Source: Haliotis asinina (taxonomy: Eukaryota; Mollusca; Gastropoda; Lepetellida; Haliotidae). Taken from it: DNA of 64,000 bases. Each line of letters starts with the position of its first letter. Within the stretch, counting starts at the first letter, position 1. The notes beneath the pieces are model-generated. The model was given only the letters and a program-made list of their open reading frames with translations, was not told the origin of the DNA and searched no databases. Below are positions 24,101 through 35,452 of this stretch, in pieces. A program made the position numbers and the translations under genes. Location of the stretch: assembly GCF_037392515.1 (NCBI RefSeq), contig NC_090291.1:40717501-40781500 (forward strand), given 5' to 3'.

Positions 24101-25770
24101 GGCACAGTAAATTCACCCTAGACATCATTTCAGTAAGAGCAGACACATTCCGCTGTTTCGGTAATTTGCATCTCAGACCAGAGTTTTAATGAGACTGGGA
24201 AAGGTCTGATAAATTTGTAATTCCTATCATCGAAGTGTGTAATCTCCAACTTCTTATTCATGCGTTGTTTGTCAATACTGTATGTGTTGACCTTTAGACA
24301 AGTACGGTGCACTTACTTATATGTGAAACGGTGGGGTAGCCTAGTGGTTAAAGCGTTCGCTCGTCACACCGAAAACCCGGGTTCAATTCCCCACATGGGT
24401 ACAATATGTGAAGCCCGTTTCTGGTGTTTCCCACCGTGATATTGCTTGAAAATTGCTAAAAGCGTAAAACTCAAACTGATTGAAATATGCTTTTAACCGA
24501 TAATATTATGTTCGTACCCCTACGTGTACATGTTTCCTATGTATTGAATGCGTTGTGATTACATTTTACCAAGCTGTTTCAACTGGTCTTAACAGTCTAT
24601 TACAACGTATATTCTTCTCAAAAGTTCATTTCTTGAAATCTTCTTCACAATATTTGAAAACAAAACAAATAGCACGGTGACAACAAACTGCCTCTCCTTT
24701 AGTCAAAGAGGAGACACTTTCCAAATGTGAGAACAATATAGCCAATACTTATTGGTTGGAAAAATGTCTTTGGATGTCCGCAACTCTTTGGCGTGACTTT
24801 TACTGACGACTTTTTTATCTCGGGTAGAATTACAATTTTGTTAAACTGAATTCCACAGTGGAGGTTGTACATGCAAACAAAAACATGCGATCCTCCAGGT
24901 AGCAGTAGAAAAGACGTCTGCACACTCAAACCGAATTTGTCGCCATGGGTCAGCGAGTGCTTGTGCAGGTTCTTGTCTGGCATTGATTCATTTGCTGTCG
25001 ACCCGTGAAGATCCGGGTCCGAAGCAGCCCATGCTTGTCGTAAGAGACGACTAAAGGGATCGGGTTGTCAGGCTCGCTGGCATGGTTGACACGTCATCGG
25101 TTCCCAACTGCGCAGATCGAAGCTCATGATGTTGATCACTGGATTGTCTGGTCCATTGCTGTAATATTGCATTATAACAGTGCAGCGTAAAACAACACAC
25201 ACTTATTCATCTGTTCTGACATTCGTATTGTCAAATCGGATTCGTTACGTCAGAACTCCAGTATTGAGCACAAATGCCCCAAACGGCACAAATGCCCCAA
25301 ACGGCACAAATGCCCCAAACGGCACAAATGAGCAGCTGCCTGAAAGAAGTAAGTTTCGGAAAAGGCAAATTTCCGTACCAAAAGAACTGACCACATGTAT
25401 TAAGGGATTTACGTTTGTGTGACCTCTAATTTCAGTGTATGTATAAAATAATATTAGTACAAACCCTTGGCCAGTGGAGGATGTCACTGAAGAGGAATCC
25501 CGTTCTCTCAACAACGTTTCCATTGACACTCTCCTTATCGTTGAGAAAGCAGTTGCGCCCTTTCTTGTCGAATCCAAAGGAAAGACATCTTGAGGACTGG
25601 AGACATTCCGAAGCACAAGTGTACAAAGACAGACTTCTCAACTTCCTGAACACCTGGTGTTCCATGTACTTATGCTGTATTACAGTAGCCACGTCAAAAC
25701 AGTTGTCACAGTGGACAAGCTTTACGATTCCCCAAATTAGGAATACAATTTTACAATGGTTTGACAACAT
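18108..25770 (-). CDS. Secreted PAN/apple - sushi - galectin-like protein, left copy
   Basis: Complete six-exon gene, 335 codons plus stop. Exons (minus): 25465-25770, 23756-23843, 22550-22752, 22113-22198, 21032-21236, 18108-18227; all GT/AG, phases 0,1,0,2,0. Start at 25770 gives a signal peptide (MLSNHCKIVFLIWGIVKLVHC). Residues about 22-102 form a PAN/apple domain with four cysteines in and around CLQSSRCLSFGFD. Exon 2 adds CPASFRC and four cysteines. Exon 3 is a sushi/CCP domain (CGQPPE, YTCKQDF, CQSSGQW, final C). Exons 4-6 make a galectin-type fold: LPCGPSRAFRATVIG, NVLFHSDFRF, VIVMDTRFNGLWDG, EIRITLHNGIY, LEIDGNSMFNFTERL. The usual HxNPR and WGxExR sugar-binding motifs are altered, though Arg and Trp remain. 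It probably acts outside the cell in recognition or immunity (inference). Introns contain a Tc1 element and SINEs. Confidence 0.88.
18310..18390. mobile_element. tRNA-like SINE head, shared by both arms
   Basis: Reads TCTAGTGTGTTAATTG then GGTCTGGATTCGAATCCCGA, a B-box-like motif. The partner at 50684-50766 has GGGATTCGAACCCAGACC in reverse, so it is older than the duplication. Confidence 0.65.
18974..20435 (+). mobile_element. Tc1-like DNA transposon, DD34E transposase, frameshifted
   Basis: Complete 1462-bp element. Inverted ends are CTAGAGATATAAAGAAACTG and, from the other end, CTAGACACATAAAGAAACTG, flanked by TA at 18972-18973 and 20436-20437. Transposase pieces (19270-20135, plus) are in three frames: helix-turn-helix with DRPRSGRPRVT; DDSRFNISHSD with MKIWGGI; FQLDNARPHTERV and SPDLCPIEP. 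It is not autonomous now. The right arm holds the unoccupied TA at about 50102, so it inserted after the arms duplicated. Confidence 0.92.
20691..20890 (-). mobile_element. SINE (abalone tail family), shared by both arms
   Basis: The reverse strand matches 49860-50045 base for base over long stretches (TGGTCAGG, TTGATGAT, CTGTAATATTGCTGAGTGCC). Inserted before the duplication. Confidence 0.8.
22801..23425. repeat. Degenerate tandem array of GATGCATCAGTGGTATCTTAG
   Basis: About six diverged units of roughly 90 bp, each containing a version of TAGATGCATCAGTAGTATC then TTAGCTTAC. The right-arm partner is 47604-47985. The left array is interrupted by the SINE at 22876-23146. Between lectin exons 2 and 3. 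Confidence 0.8.
22876..23146 (+). mobile_element. Full-length abalone-type SINE
   Basis: Reads CCAACCCGTGAAGGTCCCGG, GTCGTAAGAGGCGACTAACG, TTGACACATGCCGTCGGTTC, TTGTTGATCACTGGACTG, TCGATTATTTACAGACCGC, TGTAATATTGCTGAGTGCGG, then TAAAACTAAACTCACTCAC. The right arm reads straight through (TTAGCTTACATGTCCCAAAT, reverse strand, about 47900), so this is a left-only insertion. Confidence 0.9.
23522..23570. repeat. CTCA microsatellite
   Basis: About ten CTCA units. The right-arm partner is a GTGA tract at 44899-44957. Confidence 0.9.
24331..24480 (+). mobile_element. tRNA-headed SINE, shared by both arms
   Basis: GTGGGGTAGCCTAGTGGTTA, ACCCGGGTTCAATTCC, GAAGCCCGTTTCTGGTG and GCTAAAAGCGTAAAACTCA. 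The same SINE sits at 43984-44135 in reverse, so it predates the inverted duplication. In the lectin intron between exons 1 and 2. Confidence 0.9.
24998..25200 (+). mobile_element. Abalone-type SINE, shared by both arms
   Basis: ACCCGTGAAGATCCGGGTCC, GTCGTAAGAGACGACTAAAG, TTGATCACTGGATTGTC and GCAGCGTAAAACAACAC. The right arm has a rearranged or doubled remnant at 43462-43712. Confidence 0.8.
25268..25330. repeat. 18-bp minisatellite in the first lectin intron
   Basis: Three AAATGCCCCAAACGGCAC units here, two in the right arm (about 43350-43392). Confidence 0.85.
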
Positions 25771-25935
25771 CCTCCTGAGAGAATATGAAAAACGTCTGTA
25801 CCCGAAGACTTTGCTAGAAGCAATAACGCACACCAGTCGCTATACTTAGCCCCCAGTTTCGATTTCAACACATGACGTGTCAATCGATCGATCATAAAAT
25901 ATACAGTTCAGATGTAGCATGTGCAATGGGAGTGT
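25771..25935 (-). promoter_or_regulatory. Proximal upstream region of the left lectin gene
   Basis: About 165 bp conserved between the arms upstream of the start codon. It carries a TATA-like GTATATTTTATG (25891-25902, minus) and a TGACACGTCA site (25873-25882), similar to CRE/UPRE-type bZIP sites. Beyond 25935 the arms are unrelated, so distal control must differ. Promoter function is inferred. Confidence 0.35.
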
Positions 25936-25939
25936 TAAG

Positions 25940-26495
25940 TTGGTAAATGATTGAAGCTAAGTACTGCATATTGTCATTAGCACACAAGCAGAGTGACAGG
26001 TGACAATAAACAGACGTTGCGCTTTGTCTATGACATAGACTGCTTGTCACAATCAATGTATTCTTTCCATATACATGATTTAAAACATTTCAGTTTTCAA
26101 ACTGAACTATGAAATTAGCATTTCTAATACTATACATGTTTTTTTCAAAAGCATGGGTTGCAAATATGCAGGTACTGTACCAGTGTATAGTTATTATTGC
26201 CGAACCAGGATGCTTGTAACCACAAGAAACATCTCTTGTTCTCCCACTTCGACCGCAACGATAATCTTGCACACATCACTTGTGTTTATACGAGTTCAAG
26301 TTGGCTTTCCGGTTCAAAATAATCACTGCACATGTGCTATGGGTGGTGAAACCACTTTTCCCCTCTGCGCTGGGGAAGCGTTTTTTCAATCGCGTTATTT
26401 TCAACTTCATAACTTTATTTTGCATTTTTGATAATTTGTTACCGAACCGATTCAGAATCTGCAAAGAACTGTTTTGTGTTGCATGTGACCTTGAA
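25940..26495. mobile_element. TTAA-type transposon fragment at the inner edge of the left arm
   Basis: Contains GGTAAATGATTGAAGCTAAG and TGTCATTAGCACACAAGCAG, matching the interior of 34207-35452. It ends with GTTGCATGTGACCT. The 5' part is missing exactly where arm homology stops. Confidence 0.7.
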
Positions 26496-27060
26496 CCGAC
26501 AAGACGTATTGGATATACTCTGTAAAACGTCTATTGTCCATGCAGCACCAACTGGCATTGTTTTGCTGTATTTCCCCAGTGGCCCCTTTCTGGCTTGCGC
26601 AATTATTAACCGCGGTGTCCACTCAAGGCCAACCGAACCGGAACGATGACCGCTTATAGAGACAACCTGATAAACCACGTTAACAGGTGTGAATACTCGG
26701 TGGCCACTACGGCATAAATTATTGTTTCAGCGAGGCAATTACATTTTCGCGGGCATTGTCACTTTGAACACTGATGCATTGTTTATCATCTCATCTGGTA
26801 CGCTGGTCTTTTCGGGCATGTTGATGAATTCAAATTATGGCTCACACGTCTTACATTGTTATTATATTGTATGTATGTAGTATATGTCCGGTTTCGTCTC
26901 TATTCGCCTTCAACCCATGTCGCATGCAAAAACAATGTAGGCTTACTGAGATTAGAAAATGCAACCCAATACTGGTACTGGTACTAATAGGCTTTAAACA
27001 GGGAAAACGACACCATTTAAAGAAAGTCTATATTAAATTATTTAACGATTGTGTTTAATC
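26496..27060. other. Spacer without recognised feature
   Basis: I see no domain, splice-flanked exon or repeat terminus here; only short chance frames. Confidence 0.5.
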
Positions 27061-27490
27061 TTATTCAACTAAGATAATTCTGGTATCAAACAAAAATATC
27101 AGATCCGTTGATCACGCTAAGTGCTTATTACTTGGAATAAACATGAAACTACCACTCATGCAGCAGTATCATTACTTATACTCTCTAATTTTGTTAAATT
27201 AAGATAATTCTGGTAGTGAAATAAAAACTTTCTGCCAGAAATTTCTGCGGGAAAAAAACTTTCTGCCAGAAATTTCTGCGGAAAAAAAATTTCTGCCAGA
27301 AATTTCTGCAGAAATGCATTTTCAGAGCCAATTTGTGAGCTTATTAACACGTGAACACACTGGCAAATGAACTTTTCGTGTTCATCTCCTCGAGATCTTT
27401 CCAATGATATAAAATATGTCTTTGTAGCTTGCTCCCTTCTGTATGTCAAGTTAGGACTCGCTGGCCATTCCTAAGTTGTCCCGCCCGGCC
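27060..27490. mobile_element. Dispersed repeat with TTTCTGCCAGAAATTTCTGC units, second copy
   Basis: Direct-orientation homolog of 11925-12250. It carries two AAGATAATTCTGGTA edges, three CCAGAAATTTCTGC units and the CCTTCTGTATGTCAAG end. It abuts the 5' truncation point of the LINE that follows. Confidence 0.7.
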
Positions 27491-27494
27491 TTCT

Positions 27495-29190
27495 TTTCTA
27501 ATGATATTGGCATGACATTTGGGCTCGACAAATGTAATACTCTTCATTTGAAACGTGGCAAGGTAACTAATGATGGATCGGTCAAGTTACAAGGGGGAGG
27601 AGTTATTGAGCATCTTGTGGAAGATCAGGCCTACACCTATCTTGGATCGCAAGTTCGAGACAAGCTCCAGAATGCCCAGATTCAAGATAAACTTCGGGCC
27701 GAGTATAAATCTCGTTAAAAGAAAATCTGGAGCTCCGAGCTAAATGCTCGAAACAAAGTCAAATCCACCAATACATTTGCTGTGCCAGTCCTCTCCAACT
27801 CCTTTGGAGTAGTTGATTGGACAAAACAAGACATCCAGGGTCTTGACCGCCTGACCAGAAGGATCATGTCAGATAACAGAGCACACCACCCTCGTTCCTC
27901 TCTTAATCGTTTATATATGCCAATCAATTCTGGAGGTCGGGGTTTGATTAATGTGGAAGCTCTTCATGACAGAATTTTATTGTGTACTTTTGCACATATT
28001 TATTTATCGGATGATCCTCTGGTGAAGCACGTCAAGACTCATGATGAAAGCAAGGAATTCCACAGCTATTTTAAGCGTGCCAGGGTTGTTGGACACAATT
28101 CGAAATTTGAAGTTGATTTTGTTGATGGCGATGTACTGCTGGACGGTACAGTGATGGGAGTAAACCAGGTGAAGTCCTTCACCAAGTCTGCCCAGAGTCG
28201 GTCCTTTGTGGAGAAGTTGTCTGAGAAACCATTGCATCGTGTGTACATGCAGTGTGTGAAACAGAACAGCAATCCAAGCGACTCCTTCGCCTGGATGAAG
28301 TCGGTTGGTCTCAAATGTGAAACTGAGGGCTTCCTCTTTGCTGCTCAGGACCAGTCACTTCCCACTCGCAATCGCCAGAATGTTATTCTTAAAGAAAATA
28401 TCAATATGAAATATCGGCTTTGCAATCAATTTACAGAGACTGTCCAACACCTTGTCAGTGGATGCCCTTCCTTGGCACAAACAGCATATCTTAAAAGACA
28501 TGATGGCATGGCTCGCTGCTTTTATTATCGTCTCCGCCATGCCTGTGGCTTTGACTCCGAGGTCCATCCATGGTACGACCCTGAACATGTCCAGGGCGTC
28601 CTGGAAAATGACAGCTACAAACTTCTCTGGAATAGGCCAATATACAGCCTGAGACGAATTCCAGCCAACAAACCTGATCTTGTCCTTTTTGATAAAGCCA
28701 ATGAAATTATTTATATCATAGAATTTTCTGTCCCTTTTGACAGCAATGTGATTGGCAAGATTCAGGAAAAGCATGATAAATATGCGGACCTCGCCTTTGA
28801 AATGTCTCGCTTACATCCCTAGTACACTGTCGTCAGACTCCCCATTGTTCTCGGTGCCCTTGGTTTGGTACCTCCTGATCTCTTGGCGCAGATCAGGAGA
28901 GTGCCCAGGTTCTCCACCATGAGCACAGCCCTTCTGACAATCTGGGTAATGCAGAAGGCTGCAGTGTTGGGGAGCCTCCATATTCTCCGGAAAGTTCTTG
29001 GTGGGTTCGACTAGGCAGTGTTTCCTGGGAGAAGTCCCATTCGCTGTCTGGGCTGCGTGTAGAGGGGGCGAGGGCACTGAGTGGATGATGAGCTTGACCA
29101 GTCTGACTGTGCCAGGATCACCCAAACCCCCTCTGCTGTACTTCAATTCTAATCTGTAAATAATAATAATAATAAAAAATGATAATAATA
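27495..29190 (+). mobile_element. RLE-type LINE (R2/R4 supergroup), 5'-truncated copy 1
   Basis: Plus strand 27500-28822 encodes the C-terminal half of a non-LTR retrotransposon. The end of the reverse transcriptase has FGLDKCNTLHLKRGK, then VPVLSNSFGVVDWTKQDI and PINSGGRGLINVEALHD. A zinc-knuckle-like stretch follows (CNQFTETVQHLVSGCPSLAQ), then a restriction-like endonuclease (KPDLVLFDKANEIIYIIEFS, VPFDSNV). One in-frame TAA at 27716-27718 interrupts an otherwise open 440-codon frame, so the copy is nearly intact over this length. The 3' UTR runs to an AAT-rich tail near 29157-29190. The RLE endonuclease points to the R2/R4/Dong-like side of LINEs (family knowledge); I cannot fix the clade by eye. 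Confidence 0.88.
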
Positions 29191-29194
29191 AGTA

Positions 29195-30595
29195 CAGCGA
29201 TGGGAGTAACCAGGTAAAGTCGTTCACGAAGTCTGCCCAGAGTCGGTCCATTGTGGAGAAGCTGCCTGACAAGCCATTGCATCGTGTGTACATGCAGTGT
29301 GTGGAACAGAACAGCAATCCAACCGACTCCTTTGCTTGGATGAAGTCGACTGGTCTCAAATGTGAAACTGAGGCATTTCCTTTTGCTGCTCAAGACGAGT
29401 CACTTCCCACTCGTAATGAATCGAATTCACAGAGACGGCCCAACACCTTGTTAGTGGATGTCCTTCCTTGGCACAAGTAACATATCTTAAGTATAGGAGA
29501 AAACACGCCTCCGTGGTTTTCCCGACCCCGACGGTTTAACTTTGTCTACCAAAACCAAGAAGAAGTGTTTTCTCCAACATATATACCGTCAATGATCGGT
29601 AATTACAATGTTGATGATCATTTAATGAAGCTAGATAACAATAACTGAATTTAAAATGGATTTAATGACAGTAACTATAAGTAGGTAAGTCAACCCAACA
29701 ACCTTCGTCGGCCTGGTGGTCGTGCGTTAGAGCGTCTGCCAACGGATGAAATAATTGCGGTCAAAATCCCGCTTCGGAAAACATTTGTATTGTGAGTTTA
29801 ATCTTGAACGATATTTTTCAATTGATTTCAAACACTCATGTATCATTTGAATGTCGATGTTTATATAAAGTTAGGAAAAGTAAAACCTGGGAAGAGGTGT
29901 TTCTAGCTAAAAGTAAAACCTGTCCCTCTAAAACAAAAACCTCAAATGCGGTTATTCTGGGAAAACAAGAGATGACCTAATATGTAGTGAGAAACACACT
30001 TTATGTTTATATTAGACATGGTGGCATGGCTCGATGTTTTTACTACCATCTCCGCCATGCAAGTGGCTTTGCCCCGAGACCCATCAATGGTACGACCCTG
30101 AATATGTCCAGGGCGTCATGGAAAATGACGGTTTGAAACTTCTATGGAATAGGCACATATACAGCCTCAGAGCAATTCCTGCCAACAAACCTGATCTTGT
30201 CTTTTTGATAAAGCCAGTGAATGTATTTATATCATTGAATTTTCTGTTCCTCTTGACACCAACGTGATTGGCAAGGCTCAGGAAAAGCGTGATAAATATG
30301 CAGACATCGCCTCGCTTGCATCCTCAGTGCACTGTCGCCAGGTTTCCCGTTGTTCTCTGTGCCCTTGGTCTTGGCGCAGATCAGGAGAGCGCCCGAGTTC
30401 TCCACCGGGAGCACGGCCCTTCTGGCAATCTGGGTAATGCAGAAGTCTACACTGTTGGGAAGCCTCCATATTCTCCGGAACGTTCTTGGTGGGTTCGACT
30501 AGGGCTGGGCTGCCTGTAGAGCGGGCGAGGGTCCTGAGATGATTATGAGCCTTACCCGTCTCACTGTGCCAGGATCACCCGAACCCTGTCTTAAA
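29195..30595 (+). mobile_element. RLE-type LINE, truncated copy 2, head-to-tail with copy 1
   Basis: Starts at the equivalent of 28145 in copy 1 and repeats the zinc-knuckle and endonuclease region in several frames (SFAWMKSTGLKCETEAFPF; PANKPDLVF), then the same 3' UTR. More decayed than copy 1. A 524-bp insertion splits it at 29491-30014. Confidence 0.85.
29491..30014. mobile_element. Unclassified insertion inside LINE copy 2
   Basis: Copy 1 reads TATCTTAAAAGACATG across this point, which defines the insert. It carries GGAGAAAACAC and GTGTTTTCTCC as a hairpin near its left end. A tRNA-like stretch near 29708-29780 (GGCCTGGTGGTCGTGCG) could be a SINE head. Class uncertain. Confidence 0.55.
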
Positions 30596-30599
30596 TGAC

Positions 30600-31890
30600 A
30601 CAATATTTTTGCGCTTAGAATTCAGAGCGATGCTGTTCTCTGGTGTTACGATAGTATCCTGAAGGAATTCTGCTTTCAAAGCTGCTCCCAAGCGTTAAGC
30701 GCGACCGTATAGGTACGTACATCCCTTTCTCAGGTACGTATTTTAAACAGCTGGGTAGGCTACCCCTACGGCCCAGATATTGAAACGGGAGATTTCCAGA
30801 CAAGGCCATGGCGATGTAAAAAATGTTTTATTCTGTAGCAGGCAACTCAGACGTTGACCTCTTGATCAACCACTAAAGTCATCGACGTATTTGTGCTTGT
30901 GTTAGATTGTTTGTTGTTTTCGAGCTGCAGCAACGTTCCAGCTATACATGCATTCTTCAACCACGTTCTCGAGAACAACCATGCATTTTGAATCCAGTAT
31001 CACACCGGAATCTCTTCTTTGATGTTGAGAATGATCGCCTACAGAGATCGTCAGTCATCATTTTGCCACCCGAACGTATACAGATAAATATATTTTCCAT
31101 TATATCGCTCTGTGAAAGTTGTACATTTATGAATAAATATCTCCAACGAACGAGACATAGTAGTTTTCTGATGTTTTATGAATATAATATTATAAAAAAT
31201 CACGTTATTTTATTGAACTTGTAGTAACAGTAAGATCAAATAATTTGACGTCCCACAACAAAACCCGAGCTCCCACAATATGAATTACAAAAAAAGCTTG
31301 CTATCACAAGACTTCACTCTAATTAAATTTGCACACTGTTTTAATTATAAACGTATTTGAAATGTTATTTTTCGTATTATTATCCACGTGGTCAACGTAT
31401 GGGTAGTTGCACGCTAATCTCGAACGTCACACGAGTGTCGTATCGACACCTGTATCGTATCACGTTGACCTGTGTCGTAACGACTTGGCCTGAGATTCTA
31501 ACGATTTGATTGGATAACCGATGAGCTCTCAGTTACACCCCGTTGTGACCGAACTTGTTTCCATTCAAAACAAACACGTGAATTCATTCATTCTGCAACT
31601 TATTTGCATTGATTGTGAGACATTTACATTCGCCATCCAGAAAACGGTTGCTATGAGGTAGTTTACTGTAGGAGGCTGTTGGAGGCAATGGCATGCATCG
31701 TGCATTGGAGATGTTATATGTGGCTTTCCCTCAAATTCTTTGGACTTGTAATGTCTCAAACAAATGTCCCATCACTTCCAGCTTCTTTACTAATTCGGCC
31801 CACCTTGACTTAACGCAGGCACCGTTAGGGTCTACCACTCCCATGAGTCCTTTCTCAGAAGGATTAAGAATTTTCATTTTCCTTCATACA
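30600..31890. other. Spacer without recognised gene
   Basis: Several short frames only. It contains a run of CGTATCG/ACACCTG-like short words at 31430-31490 but no repeat I can name. It may include the 5' flank of the fossil retrovirus-like region. Confidence 0.45.
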
Positions 31891-34206
31891 TTTGTCAGAT
31901 CTAGACGATCGTGAATGCTCCAATTATGACTTCATGATGGGCGATTCCACTTTAATGCCAGAGCATGTTACAGGCAAAGATAATTCTCATGTTGAGGAAT
32001 GGTTTGATCGATTGCTTCACTTGCCTAGCTTTAAAAAGTGGACTGAAACACTGAAAATACAGGTCTCCCCATGCTTTTTAAATGACTCAATATATCTGTG
32101 GGTAATATTCAGTCAGTAGAGAACGAATTTCGTAGTTTTGACGAAGTGGGAAAATGGTTCAAGTATAAATACGTCCACCCGACCACCCGTTAAAACGTCG
32201 TCAATGGTTGCCTCAAGAATCTACAGAAACGTATTTGGCAGAATTGACAGAGACGATTAGTCTGTAAGGTAAGACTGACATTGACCTACTTGACGCCTTA
32301 GGGGACTGGATGACAATACTAGGCGACACGTTTTAATAAAACAACCAACTGTGCCTAATGAGGCAGTCTCATTCTCCTCAGTCATCTGATAACAATCATG
32401 GAGACAACATGAACCATGGAAGACAGTGTTAAAGATGCGCTGGTGAGTGTGATTTTTCTCATTCTGATAGATGTCTCGCGCAATGGTCAGTGTCATTTTT
32501 GTGAAAATACTGGACATTTCAAAGACTATGCAGGACTAGGTATCAGTCAGGTACCACAACTGGCAGATAGCAATTACAGTCTATACTTATGTGAAGTGAC
32601 AATTTTGCAATTCTCCTTGTAATTCAATACTTCAGGCCTATGTTAAGAAATCCCTTTTCAAAAGTCAGATACGCCCTCCCTTCTAGGGATAAGTCACAAT
32701 ATAGTGGCAGTATTATGACAAGTTGTATTTCCAATCACTATTGGTGATTTTCAGACACAACAATGCTTTCAAGTTGTTTCAAGATTTTGACTCTGCAATG
32801 GTTTTAGGTTTAGATATTTTGATACCTCAAGAGGCTGTCATGAACTATCTATCTTATACTTTGGCTGTTCAAAACGGTCAACTATCGTTCTAATGGGGGC
32901 AAATGGTTCTTTGTTACCACATGTTGCTGGTAAAGAATCAATCCCTACAGAGTCAGATCAAATGACTGCTCGCTCGCGGAAACACCTCACAGTTCCTCCC
33001 CACTCCAAAACAGAAAATTGTCTAGGTTTCACAGTTCAGTATCAACTGGGAAAAGATGTGCATACCATAGATTCTGTGTCATTCTTTCCGCGAATTCAAA
33101 TAATGTTCTCCCCCAGTAGGATAAATACCACAACATATCGATTACAATTGCAACAGATATATCATCAGATTTGTATGATGATAGCTCACTATCACGAGGT
33201 GAGATTATTCTGAAACATATAGATAAAATGACTAGTCCCATCAAGATCCATCGTGTACTTGCAAACGATGTCGTCATGTCAAGCGAACAGGACTAAAAGT
33301 TCCTTAACAAGTTTAAAATGTTTGTCAAGGACAAACATATATAACCCATGTCCAGCTGTACAATCACATTCATAAATTACTTAACTCTGATTAGGATATG
33401 GATTTCAAGAGCCCTGCGTTCATTGCTTAACCGGTAACTCCGGGCAGGCATAAAATGTTACCTTAGAATACACAATGTCAGTAAGAAAAATACTATAGGA
33501 TATACCAGGAAACCTACATTATACATGAGACTACAGATGTTCATAAATACAAATATCCTGAAGAAGATCTATGGTTCCATGATATTAAGTCGGTTAATAA
33601 CAAACGAAAACGTTAGAATCATTCATAATCTATATCAAAATATTGTTTCAGACACCGTGTTATATTTGGTAGTTCCCTTTTCAGTTATAATGATGCAAAT
33701 ATGTTGAGGACTGATCACCCACATTGATTTTTGCAGGTGTTATTCAGTTTTACAATGTTATGATGCTATTTGCATGGAGCACAGGTCATTTCGATACATG
33801 CTATAGATCATTCATTACGGTGTTAGATGATTCAGTTTTCACAGAGTTACAAAGATGTAGAATAGTGCAAGTATGTTGAAATGTGTATTGTCAAATGTCT
33901 TGTTGTGCATATTCAGAATACCTGGACTACGTACAGTGACATGTTAATAATGATAATCTTGATGATGAGGAATACTTTCATATACACGGATTATAATTAC
34001 AGACAGACAGACAGACAGACAGTTTATTTGTATATGTGGCCCCAAGGCCAATAGTACATCTCAGAAAAATCTTTACAATGTATATATGCGCAACCTGTAA
34101 TTTCATGTGTTGTTGTTACATGAGGAAACATCTCTAGACACTCATTTATAATTTACATTGCTTTCTCTGAGCCTAAGTATGTGGTACAAACCAAGAGCTA
34201 CCTTAA

Positions 34207-35452
34207 AGGTCACATGCAACCAAAACATCAAACATAATTAAAACACATTTTTCACTTATTCATGACATATAATATACATTGCTGCTTTTAAAAAAACAAA
34301 TAAAAAAAATTATAAGCGTACAATCGCGATTCAAAAGTGCAATATTTTGTACTTGGGCTTACTTCCCCCGAAACGAAGCCCTCGGGAGACCGAACCCAGT
34401 CATAGCGGGTGGATATGCACTCAAGTGTAACGACGGCTTCCGATTGGCTGTTTCATTTGCTGATATGCTGAGGGTTTATTGTGTGTACAGAAAGATGATC
34501 TGTTTGATGGGCATGTTAGAAGTATAGCCAGTCACCAGAAAGTAAGATTCTTTATGGATAACAACTTCTTTTTGTGTACTTGATGCGTCGTTTCAGTATG
34601 GATTCATATACTGTTGTCAAACAAAATCATATACACTAAAAGAAGTCGTTATCCATGAAGAATGTATATAGAGATGTCGGGTTTGGAAAATACATGTTCT
34701 CTGAATTTTCGTTCGATCCAATCAAAAATTATCTCAGCAGAGATGGTGAACTGGAAACTGTCGTTCGTCCAAGTACAAAGCAGGACTTGAAGCTGACAAG
34801 AGTTTGCACCAGTTTCCGTCAGATCCAGTCATCCGAAAAAAGTGAATGTAGTTTCTTTGCAACCCACAGACATAAAAACAAGTCATGTGTATTACACGTG
34901 CCTAGTTACATTATGTGGCTGACACGGGACTCGGGTGCACGAGTCATAAATCATCTTATTTTCTTTATGTCGTATAGTCTGATAGGTGTTAAGTTCAAAT
35001 TGCGCGTGGTCAATGATTGAAGCTGTGTATTGCATGTTGTCTTAGCAGACGGGCAGGCAGACATATAGGCGTGAATAATCCAGACTGCTTACCACAATCA
35101 ACAAGTTTTTTTACCTAACGAGTAGATTATGTACTTGTTTGTGTACACAACCAAGATTAGACTACTGCTCACGACCTCAGACGCTGAGCATGCATACTGT
35201 TTCAAGCTCCGCGAACCTATTCACTGCGCATGCGTTATGGACGCAGCGCAGCACAGCTATTGAAACCAGTTTTCCCCCCAGCGCTGGGGGGAATTTAGTG
35301 AAACGTTTGAACTCCGATTTCGCGGGCTTTTTTTTCATCGCGATTTTTTCAACTTTATAGGTTGAATTGGCCATTTTTATGATTTGTTTCGGTAAGTGCA
35401 TACCGAAAGGTACCAGAATCTGCAAAGTTGTGTTTTACGTTGCATGTGACCT
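34207..35452. mobile_element. TTAA-type non-autonomous transposon, complete (1246 bp)
   Basis: Ends AGGTCACATGCAAC and GTTGCATGTGACCT are flanked by TTAA at 34203-34206 and 35453-35456. It has no transposase. Target choice suggests piggyBac or Kolobok (TTAA-specific superfamilies). Related copies are at 4549-5290 and 25940-26495. This copy carries a Penelope-like hairpin insert at 34549-34672 that the 4549 copy lacks. Confidence 0.85.
34549..34672. mobile_element. Penelope-like terminal hairpin inside the TTAA element
   Basis: About 124 bp. The left edge is TTCTTTATGGATAACAACTT. The right edge is its inverted version, AAGTCGTTATCCATGAAGAA. The middle has TCGTTTCAGTATGG with CATACTG, a stem like those next to hammerhead cores in Penelope pseudo-LTRs. 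Confidence 0.6.

Larger units (their letters stand above)
1..25935. repeat. Left arm of a giant imperfect inverted repeat
   Basis: This arm is collinear, in reverse complement, with about 42743-54443. Paired landmarks (left/right): lectin exon 1 25465-25770/42907-43215; exon 3 22550-22752/48021-48223; galectin exons 21032-21236/49550-49754 and 18108-18227/50830-50949; lectin 3' flank 16355-18100/50950-52445; CCTACGTAGG minisatellite 2277-3150/53175-53250; SLC6 exon 9 392-504/54047-54157. Homology ends sharply near 25935. The left part 3150-16355 has no partner. By eye, identity runs from about 96 percent in lectin exon 1 to about 88 percent in lectin exon 5. The arm probably continues left of the window. 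Confidence 0.9.

Noticed and set aside
25439-25849. Frames antisense to lectin exon 1 in both arms (also 42807-43241)
   Set aside because: Shadow of the PAN/apple exon; the sense strand has the signal peptide, domain and splice donor.
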